A DNA stretch of 64,000 nt from Porpolomopsis calyptriformis (taxonomy: Eukaryota > Basidiomycota > Agaricomycetes > Agaricales > Hygrophoraceae), in NCBI GenBank assembly GCA_951640195.1, contig OX621174.1, positions 1,426,001 through 1,490,000 on the forward strand. Direction: 5' to 3'. Below, in pieces: positions 56,291-64,000 of this stretch. Every line of letters starts with the position of its first letter. The first letter of the stretch is position 1. The notes under the pieces are model-generated. The model was not told the origin of the DNA. It saw only the letters and a program-made list of their open reading frames with translations, and ran no database searches. The translations under genes and the position numbers were made by a program.

Positions 56291-57880
56291 TTAAAGATGT
56301 TTGTCAATTCCAAAGAAGTTGTCCATTCGAATAATGTGTAGTTGGAGTTGAGGAGCCAGTCGTTCAGGATGAAGGGTATGAAATTCATCAACCAGTTCCT
56401 GGGCATTCTTGACATTTGACTCAGGTTCCCAAGTGTTTTCCTCACTAGTGTAGCCTTCCCAGTGTACTAAGTATTGGAGTTTTCCTTGTCGCAGATGGGA
56501 GTCTAGGATTTCATTGATGACATATTCGGAGTCACCTTCTAGTTGGATAGGGGGAGGGGAGCAGGTTTTTTCTGATTGGGAAATGAAGGAGATCGATAAG
56601 GGGAGAGGTAGGATTCATTGAAGACTGGGTGGAGTCCTAGCCATTCATGGGGGAGATCAAGTTTATAGGCAGAGTGGCCAACCTTCTCAATAACCTTGAA
56701 GGGACTGAAGCATTTGTTGTAAAGCTTCTTCATTGGTTGTTTGGTTTTGATATTGGTAGCAGCAAGCCATACCTTGTCTCCTGGCAAATATTCTTGAGTA
56801 GCTCGGACATGTTTATCGTGAGTGGTCTTCATCATTTCATTGGCTCTCCTGAGAGCGGCTTCAGCTTCCTGATGGAGATTTTTCATACGATCGGTGAATT
56901 TGGTCGCAGATTCATTTCAGACTTCTCTCGTGGTGTTGTTTCCTTTCCAGGGGTTCTGACCATAGTTGATATAGAAGGGAGTTTGTTGTGTGGCTGCATG
57001 GACTGAGTTATTGTATGAGAACTCTGCCAATGTGATCCATTCCTTCCAATTGTCCTGATAATGATTAACGAAGACATGAAGGTATTGTTCGAGTGTCTGG
57101 TTCATTCACTTGGATTGGCCATCAGTCTGGGGGTAATAAGCTGTGGAAACATTCTGGGAGGTGCCCAGAAGGCAGAAAAGATTAGTCATGAACTTGGAAA
57201 CGAATTGCGGGTTGCAATTATGGATGATACGCTGAGGGACACTGTGATCTTGGATGACATGATCCCAAATGATTTTTGTGAACCCTTCAGAGTTCAATTA
57301 AATATGGGTGGCTTTGAATTTGACAGCCTTTGAGAAATGGTCAACAATCATGAGGATCACATTGTAGCCTTGACATTCAGGTATGGGGCTAATGAGATTG
57401 ACTGTGATTGTATCCCAAGGTCAAGGAGGAGGATCAAAGGGGTGAAGTGGGGTTTTCATGGGTAGTCGGGATGCCTTGGTTCACTGGCATGTTTCACAAC
57501 CACAAACATAAGTTTCAACATCTCTCCTGATGGTGGGCCACCAGTAGTCGCGACACATGGCTTCAGAGGTCTTGAAGGAGCCATAGTGTCCAGAGAGAGG
57601 ATTGTCATAGTATTGGGCAATGATTTTGCCACAGAGTGGGGTGTCCTTTGAGACATAGGTCTGGTTCAAGAAGGTCTTGATACCATCGTCTCAGGTTTTC
57701 CAATCGATTTTGCATTTTTCTTGAAGGAGTGTGGCATGAACCGATATCTTCAAAAGACATCCAACCTGTCCTAATGTTTAGGCCAAATACCGGGAGTGAG
57801 TGTATACTGTGCAGCTTGAGAAAGTCATTCTTCAGGTGGTGGCACTGACATTCTCTCCAGCTCCTCTTTGTTATATCCAT
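56291..57880 (-). pseudogene. Truncated Ty3/gypsy chromovirus C pol (integrase and chromodomain only)
   Basis: In coding order: integrase zinc region (CRDYWWPTIRRDVETYVCGCETC, with surrounding stops), core pieces (VDHFSKAVKFKATH, QDHSVPQRIIHNCNPQFVSKF, AYYPQTDGQSK), WKEWITLAEFSYNNSVHAAT, C-terminal GDKVWLAATNIKTKQPMKK, then a chromodomain (EYVINEILDSHLRQGKLQYL, HWEGYTSEENTWEPESNV) ending at 56291. RT, protease and gag are absent. Many stops. Clearly a different lineage from A and B. Confidence 0.82.
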
Positions 57881-58133
57881 CTGCGAGAACCATTATGAGA
57901 CAAACATTGCCATTAGACTCCTCTCCCAGTGCAGTATATCTGTATGCCATTCGAGGGATGTATTCCATGGTGGTGTCAATGAATCTCATGTTGTTTGGGT
58001 CTTCTGCAGTTTTAGCATGACTGTATAGCTTCTCGATCTTGTCGAGGTCGACTTTATAACCTCTGATAAACAGTGTCGACATGATCTGGGCAATCGATGA
58101 GAAGACAACCAGGTTTCCTGGGCATGGACTCAC
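57825..58133 (-). CDS. Hypothetical 102-aa protein
   Basis: Intact ORF reading MSPCPGNLVVFSSIAQIMSTL at the start, then YKVDLDKIEKLYSHAKTAED and MAYRYTALGEESNGNVCLIM. Not recognised. It is head-to-head with the plus-strand gene at 58317, 183 bp apart. No introns evident. Confidence 0.45.
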   Translation of the reverse strand: MSPCPGNLVVFSSIAQIMSTLFIRGYKVDLDKIEKLYSHAKTAEDPNNMRFIDTTMEYIPRMAYRYTALGEESNGNVCLIMVLADGYNKEELERMSVPPPEE

Positions 58134-58316
58134 TTGGTCGTGGCAGATTGCATGTGGCGCTGCTTACATAACACCATCCAGAGCAAACCAAAACCTGACG
58201 ATTGTCTGGTGCCTAGCTGCACTGGTATGTGCAATGTGTGGTCTTATTGGAACACTAATGCAAATCCAAAGTCTTTCTAGTATCGAAGTGGACCAGTAAC
58301 CATCATTTGACACAAC

Positions 58317-59048
58317 ATGAGTGACTCTGAAGCAGCTCTAATCAGACTTCAGAGGCTTGCGCTCAAGGCTGTCAAAGGGCTTCTGAGGGAGGATGTGGTT
58401 TATGCAGTCTTCACTGATTTTGTGGATCTGCACAAGAGGCCACGCTTTCGCTTCACCATCTATCCACAAATGCACTTGAAGTGGAAGCCAGACAATGAAA
58501 CTGACCGATGCTGCGAAGTGCCTAATCTTGGCCTAGGAAACTTCACACTTCCAGGTGCCGATCCTCATTTCAAGCTTCGGGTTGGTGTAGAGGCGAAACA
58601 TGGCATCGCTCTCATAGCCTCGCTACCACTTCCCGAATCCATTAAAACACAACCCGCAGTCGAACTTGCCTTTCGTGAGGTTTATTATCAGGCTGAAGAT
58701 CAGGCTAAGGCAGCCTACAAGAATGGTTTCCCCCTGTCAGATGAAGGTGTTCAGTGGATCCTCTTGGTTGGATCGTATTGGGTAACAGAAATATTCGGCC
58801 CATTTACAGAGACCCAGCTATCTGTTAGGGCTCACAAGGTATCCGATAGTGGAGATTTTGAGGAGTCGATGAAGCTTGTGGTGGCACAGAATGCTCCGCC
58901 TCATAAACTCCAACAACTCTATCTTCTTGGCACTCAGGAATCTTTCCGTCGTTTGGAAGAAATCTTCCAGTCCACAGATTCCCTTGCAGAGCCCTACATA
59001 ATTGCTCTATTATTGGTATGCCTACTCCCACGGTGGCCTATTGTTTAG
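58317..59048 (+). CDS. Hypothetical 243-aa protein
   Basis: Long intact ORF from ATG 58317 (MSDSEAALIRLQRLALKAVK). It contains VVYAVFTDFVDLHKRPRFRF, ALIASLPLPESIKTQPAVEL and EGVQWILLVGSYWVTEIFGP. No signal peptide or known catalytic motif. The last residues (LLVCLLPRWPIV) may be intron read-through, since GTATGC follows EPYIIALLL. Balanced composition supports real coding. Its layout resembles basidiomycete orphan families; no function proposed. Confidence 0.6.
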   Translation: MSDSEAALIRLQRLALKAVKGLLREDVVYAVFTDFVDLHKRPRFRFTIYPQMHLKWKPDNETDRCCEVPNLGLGNFTLPGADPHFKLRVGVEAKHGIALIASLPLPESIKTQPAVELAFREVYYQAEDQAKAAYKNGFPLSDEGVQWILLVGSYWVTEIFGPFTETQLSVRAHKVSDSGDFEESMKLVVAQNAPPHKLQQLYLLGTQESFRRLEEIFQSTDSLAEPYIIALLLVCLLPRWPIV

Positions 59049-59370
59049 TGTTATTGAAGGGAATATTGCAGGCATGAATTGTGTTGCTTTATTGCTAGTT
59101 CCATTGGCAGACTGTTTATGGGCGGTGGAGGATACAAAAGTGTTGGTACAGTAGCGGAAGTACATTTCAGCTGTGATTTAGAAAATGGAAGAATGTGGTT
59201 GTTGGGAACTGTGCGATGCAAAATGGGACTTTGGATGTAGCGCCTAGGCCGTGCTCAAATTGCACCTAATACCAGCTAAAAAACTCACAGTCAACTTGAA
59301 ACTTCTCAAGAGTCTCAGTCAAAGACAACACCCTCAGCATAGAAATAACAGTATCCTTGTCCTCCTCTTT
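59049..59370. other. Intergenic, nothing recognised
   Basis: Converging 3' ends of the plus-strand gene at 58317 and the minus-strand gene at 59371. Confidence 0.4.
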
Positions 59371-61461
59371 TCAAGAGACAAGAGCTGAAGCAAGTTGTGC
59401 ATCAATTGCCTCTGCCTGGCGGTCAGGAGCCCATAGCAGTGTGGAGCCATGAGCCATTGCAAAACGTGGTTCTGTTGCTTTAGCTTTTCCCTTCCCTTTA
59501 GTGGGCTCTACCTTGACAGCAGGAACAAAAGCAAGCTTGGGAACTCCAGAAGACTGAGATTCCTGAGCAGCATAGTATACTGTCTTCTCGTCATCATCGG
59601 CAACCTGTTTGCAAGGAAGGTTGAGTGACCTCAACCAAGTCTCAGCATCTTCCTCTGAAATCTCTTTTGGGTCTGCTGTTGGATAGGACAGATGATATTC
59701 GTCCTCAAGGGCTTTAACAGCCAATGCCTATCAATATCATCCAAGTCAGCACCACTTAAATGGCTAACCGTCAATGATGGTTAAGAAAAGTGAGCACCTT
59801 CAAAAACACCTGCAATCCTTGATACACAGGATCTGTCACCTTGAAGCATTCAACTTCATCATCACCTACAAAGATGGTGCCAAAGTTGTCCTTCACCGTA
59901 GCCTGACGATGGTCAGGATTCAAGACCTGTGACCAGCTAATGCGTCCTGAGCAGTCAAGCAGTCCAATGCTCTATTGCTCTTTGCGACACCAGTTTTGAT
60001 GAGTTTGCAAGCAGTCGAATTGGCCTCCATATCACTGTCATCAACAACATCCAATGGAGGGTCAAACTCCTTGATAACAAAGTCGTCATCATCAATTTGA
60101 TCCCAGAATCCCCAAGTATATTCTTGATCTTTCCTGACGACCTTGCCAAGCATTGAGATCCACCACTTCAGTCGATTTCTGAAGAGTTGGATGTCCTGGT
60201 GGCCAAAGAGCAAAGGCCATGTCACAGCCACCTGTTAGAATGATTGACTGACAGTGCTTGTCATCATCATGCTCCTGTTGGTGGTCTTCCAGTCAAACAC
60301 CATGCACCTGAGAATATTGTCCAGAAGATCCATGTTGGTAATGTTAAACACAGAGTCTATATCAAAAATTGGCATGAGTGTGTTAGGGTTTTGAATCACA
60401 CTCTTTCTGAAGGCTTCCAGCCAATCACAAAACTCTTTTGCCTCTTTGGATTTCCTATCTAGAAGGCAATCGTGGTGATGGTCCTCCACCTTCCATGTGA
60501 TGCTTTTGAGTTTGCAACCAGCAAGTGCACCTTCCATGATTAAGAGTGCTGTCATGTTGGCAAGGAGAAAATGGAGCATCTGAAAGAATGTGAACAGCAA
60601 TCATTCAAAGCATTGAAATCACCCACTCTGTTGAGGAGGGTTTCCTGATAAACTGGGTCCAAGCAAAACAAGTCCAGCAGGTTCATTGCAGCTCCACTCC
60701 ACTGACTGCCCCATTGCCTTTTTTTGTGCTGGCTATATGGGAGATATGAGCAGGGCTCAATCATGATGCTTGTCTAAAGGTGTGATAAAACAGTGATCAG
60801 ATTAGCTGACAATGACAGTTAGAAATTTTTGAATGCCACTCACACATTCCAAGCCTCTTTCCACCCTCTTCAACTGGTGTGCTTGATCCATCATGAATGT
60901 AACACATATCCATGGCGTTGATGTGCAACCATGTCCAAGTCCACCTATCTCACTTGTCACTCCTGAGATCCACCATTTTACCTTGTCCAAAAATCCTCCA
61001 GCGATGAGATGAGTGCGTTCATCAGGTGCATTGTGCAGCCATGCTTCAGAAATTTTGGCTGCCTTTGCAATGACCTCTTTACCATATTCATCATATGCTT
61101 TCACCCATATCTTGCCTGCCTTGGTGCCCAATTCTGCACCATAAAACTCTGCAACAGTTGCAAGGTGATTGATGTAGGCCTCCTCAACTGCCTCCAGAAA
61201 ACTCTCTGGCATCAAGCTGGGGTTCGCATTCTGAGCAGCCATTTGAGCTTGCCCATCCAGCTGAGCTCTTTGGAATTGTTTTTCCCCCTCAGTCAAACCA
61301 TCCCTTTCCCACTTCTCCATGGTGACCTCAAAGGAAGGCAGGTGTGCCTCACTGGTTAAAAACCCCAAAGCCTTAAGTCCGGTGCTGGGAATGATGAGGT
61401 ACATGTAATTCCGTGACCACGTGATTATGTGCTCTTTGGCTCTATTTGGTTTCCAGTCCAT
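59371..61461 (-). CDS. Hypothetical multi-exon gene, 5' end next to Tigger insertion
   Basis: Not recognised. First block (ATG 61461, MDWKPNRAKEHIITWSRNYM) encodes about 200 residues, including LTEGEKQFQRAQLDGQAQMA, AVEEAYINHLATVAEFYGAE and DKVKWWISGVTSEIGGLGHG. Later blocks read MNLLDLFCLDPVYQETLLNR, LAGCKLKSITWKVEDHHHDC, FRNRLKWWISMLGKVVRKDQ, then an acidic stretch and a C-terminus with KGKGKAKATEPRFAMAHGST. A stop near 60242 may be an intron border or a true break. The first Met lies 4 bp from the Tigger end, so the real 5' end could have been cut off by that insertion. Confidence 0.45.
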
Positions 61462-61464
61462 ATA

Positions 61465-63660
61465 CAGTCGAACTTGTCATTAGGGATAGGTGTCGGTGGA
61501 AGGGTCAAGCTATGTGTAAGTAAAGGTTATGCATAAGTAAAGAGACGACAAAAAAGGGTATATTTAGGTACTATGCAGTGTCTACTGGAAGTACTGCCCG
61601 ATCTCTGGCTGCCGTAAAGATGCCATCTGCTCAGCATGTAGATTCATGTGCAACAACGGAAAGAGTTTGTGAGCGCTAAGAAAACACTCCCCATGATGGT
61701 GCTGAAAGAGATGATCAAGTCGTGTTATAGCCTGGCATGCTTCACGCAATTGCATGGGTGGGTTGACTTTGGTCATTGGCTCCTGCAATTCCTCAACTTC
61801 GCCACCATCAGCCTCAATTTGATCAAACTTGACCTGCTCGACAATGTCTTCGTCAGTCCACTTTTCCTCTGTCAGCTGCTCTGCCTCAAGCGAAATGAGT
61901 TCAGCAGCTGGGATCACGTTACATGGGGCAATCGCCTGGATAGATAACTCCTTCACAGCCATTTTGAGTTGGGCAACAGCGTCATCCAAATCAAGACTTG
62001 GGTTAATTGGGATATCATTAGAAAGGATGCCACTGTGTGACCAGCAGTTGGCTATGGTTTCATAAGTGATTTGTGCCCAAGCTTCAAGGCAAAGTCACTG
62101 TCCTTCAAGCTGATTGATGTGGTAGATATCTTCAAAGCCAGCCTCGTCCCGGTCAATGGCTTGGCGGATGTAGAGCTGACAATAGTGAGCCTTAAAGGCT
62201 TTAATGATGCCTGCATCCATCGGTTGAATGTGTGAGGTCATGAGTGGTTCCAAGAAGATGACCTCCATGTTTGTGATGCTGGATAGGTTGAAGATGTGTG
62301 AAGGAGCATTGTCAATGATAAGCGCAACCTTGCAATTTTGACCACACATGTCCGCGTCGAAGGCCTCCAGATATCTGTTATGGTTTGATCAGTTCTTATC
62401 ACTTCATCACAAACCAGGCAACCAACTTTTGGAAAATGACGCCCATCATCCACGCCTTTTTGTTCTAGTGATAATCGAATCCAAGCTCGGTCCCTTCCTT
62501 CCTATTGAAGCAGCGAGGCCTCCAGGCATGTCCAATGAAAAGTGGAGTTTGACGGTCACCTCCATTTGCATTCACCGTGAATGCAACGGTGATCCTTGTC
62601 TTGTCCCCCTTAACCCCTGACATCTGCTTGGTTGCGAGACTACGATCGGGTAGCATGCGATAGAAGAGCCCCATCTCATCCATATTGTAAAGGTCCTTCT
62701 TGTCGTACCAAGCAGTGATTTTCTGCAGCCGTACTCGTGCAGCTGCAACACTCTGGTCTGTGACAGATCCTGCCTCTCCATGAAACCAATACTCTTTCAG
62801 CATGTGTCTGGCTTTGAAACTGTTAAGCCAGCCATTCGAGAGCAAAAGAAATTTCTCTGCAGGTATGTCATACAACTCTGCGAAGCGGCAAGCCTTTTCC
62901 TTGATCACATCTCCAGTGATCTTCACACTGCATGCCTCCTGCTGCACAACCCACAATGCCAATGACTCTTCCACTTGCGGGAACCGAACAATGTGAGGCC
63001 TCTTGTAGAAGAGCTGTGCAGTATCCTCAGCTCAGCATCGCAATCCCTGAGCCTCAGTCTTGATACGGGAGACACTGGATTAGGTGAGTGAGGGAAATTT
63101 ACTGCGAAAATGTTGGACCACTTTCACCTGACTCGTCTTTCTTCCAGCATCAGCCTCTGCATCCATGAAGTCGAGGATAGAAATTTTGTCGTGGAGGGTA
63201 AGATTGACCCACTGAAGTTGTTTTTGTGTGACAGAAGAAGTGATAGACCGAGTTGGATGTGTAGGGACTTTGATCTTTGCAATTATTTGTTTCCGGGCAC
63301 AGTTTTTTGGTGATCCCTTCTTTGGTCTGGCCATCTTTTTGACGTGAGGAAGGTTTGGAGAGGGGGAGCAAGAAAACGACCACTCCATGTCTCTGGCATC
63401 TTTCAGAGTGCCATCTGGGTTTTGGGCTGGCCCAGACATAGCGAATGAGAGGGCAAAAAATTAAATTAAATTGAGCTCCCACCGCCTTGTCATTAAGGAT
63501 TGCCCAGCAATTTGAGGCTCCAAACGTTATGTATTATGCTTAATAAAAGTTATGCATAACACTACGAAAATTGGCCCCCACCATAACGGTGGAGCTGTCA
63601 GTCTATGCGTACCTGAAGGTTATCCTTAATGGACAGTATTCATAATCACAAGTTTGACTG
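61465..63660 (-). mobile_element. Tigger/pogo-type DNA transposon, complete ends, TA target site
   Basis: A 2,196-bp element. Terminal inverted repeats are CAGTCGAACTTGTCATTA (61465) and, at 63660 on the other strand, CAGTCAAACTTGTGATTA (two mismatches). TA flanks both ends (61463-61464, 63661-63662). Both subterminal regions carry GTTATGCATAA (61526-61536 and 63549-63559), likely transposase-binding sites. The internal transposase is broken. Confidence 0.9.
61582..63439 (-). pseudogene. Tigger/pogo transposase (CENP-B-like HTH plus DDE_1), broken
   Basis: N-terminal basic region and HTH-like part (LTLHDKISILDFMDAEADAG...VVQHFRSKFPSLT), then a CENP-B-type DNA-binding domain (KITGDVIKEKACRFAELYDI...SNGWLNSFKARH). 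The DDE domain has the first Asp in LYNMDEMGLFYRMLPDR, the second in LIIDNAPSH and the third probably in QPMDAGIIKAFKAHY. It ends with an acidic C-terminal tail (61989-61582). Stops at about 63080, 63010, 62460 and 62095 and one frame change make it inactive. Confidence 0.85.
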
Positions 63661-64000
63661 TATGTTACTAATTTATCCTACCTGAGCTGGCGAGCCTCCT
63701 TCGCCGACTCCTTTGCGGAATTTTCAATAGATATTACAGTATATAGGGTGCTCTTTCAATAGTTGTAATAACAGTAGTAATAATATTAAGTATACTTGAG
63801 CGCATTGGCGCATAGCTTGAGCGTAACTCGCCACTCACTGGCTTTTTGTTTATTTATCAGAGTTGCTTCTAGGTCCAGTTTTGACATGTCATTGATTTCC
63901 AAAGGAACAATATGTTGACTTTTAAAAGCTGGCTCTCTCCCTCTAAGTTGACTTTTATCCCTCTAAGATGGTTAGCAACAACAGCTGCTGTGGCTGTCTT
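63661..64000. other. Flank beyond Tigger, no gene recognised
   Basis: AT-rich. On the minus strand SAKESAKEARQL followed by a possible GTAGGA donor (near 63690) could be the severed upstream exon of the gene at 59371-61461; weak. Confidence 0.3.

Noticed and set aside
55900..56445. Minus-strand 181-codon ORF
   Set aside because: Out of frame with the chromodomain of element C over its first part and unrecognised afterwards; treated as a shadow of the pol end.
1..64000. CRISPR arrays, rRNA, tRNA genes
   Set aside because: No regularly spaced repeats and no cloverleaf or rRNA sequence recognised; the genome is eukaryotic.

Overview
The window looks like a chromosome segment of a mushroom-forming basidiomycete (Agaricomycetes). 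This rests on short introns (about 45-72 bp) with GT...AG borders, a DUF6534-type seven-helix gene, NACHT-WD40 (NLR) debris, a Plavaka-type transposase, and chromodomain-bearing Ty3/gypsy elements. I saw no rRNA, tRNA or CRISPR.

Layout. (1) 1-6.9 kb is a compact host block. Three tandem minus-strand genes are a Topors-like RING E3 ligase running off the left edge, the NatC catalytic subunit NAA30, and a secreted PLC-like phosphodiesterase. Two hypothetical genes follow. (2) 7.8-12.3 kb is a full-length Ty1/copia element on the minus strand. (3) 12.7-23.6 kb is host DNA with a large Byr4/Bfa1-like gene carrying ENWDDDFE repeats, a DUF6534 membrane-protein gene, a gene-poor stretch with long hairpins, and PCNA, which has an insertion of about 100 residues. 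(4) 24.1-53.9 kb is a nest of transposable elements. Two related Ty3/gypsy chromoviruses (A and B), a second copia, a solo LTR and an undescribed 1.7-kb insertion lie in or beside a decayed Plavaka-type transposon, along with a fused NLR/MCM7 pseudogene. (5) 54-64 kb holds hypothetical genes, a truncated chromovirus pol with a probable LTR, and a complete but inactive Tigger/pogo element.

Four elements have matched LTR pairs. Target duplications are GATGC (gypsy A), GAACC (copia 2), TCTAC (gypsy B), ACTCC (solo LTR), AAGGC (1.7-kb insert) and TA (Tigger). Removing copia 2, the 1.7-kb insert, the solo LTR and gypsy B restores continuous reading frames or exons of the interrupted genes, which gives the order of insertion.

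Most notable: (i) by eye, 17 of 20 differences between paired LTRs are CpG transitions, and every premature stop that can be compared between copia copies or between gypsy A and B in element A is CGA to TGA; (ii) both gypsy elements have a primer-binding site complementary to the start of their own transcript (Tf1-like self-priming) and a conserved coiled-coil third ORF after pol; (iii) the NLR/MCM7 fusion pseudogene; (iv) the acidic/basic PCNA insertion; (v) the 1.7-kb insertion carrying a 160-aa spliced gene.

All calls come from reading the sequence and from memory of protein families. No database search was run. Exon borders marked approximate are estimates.
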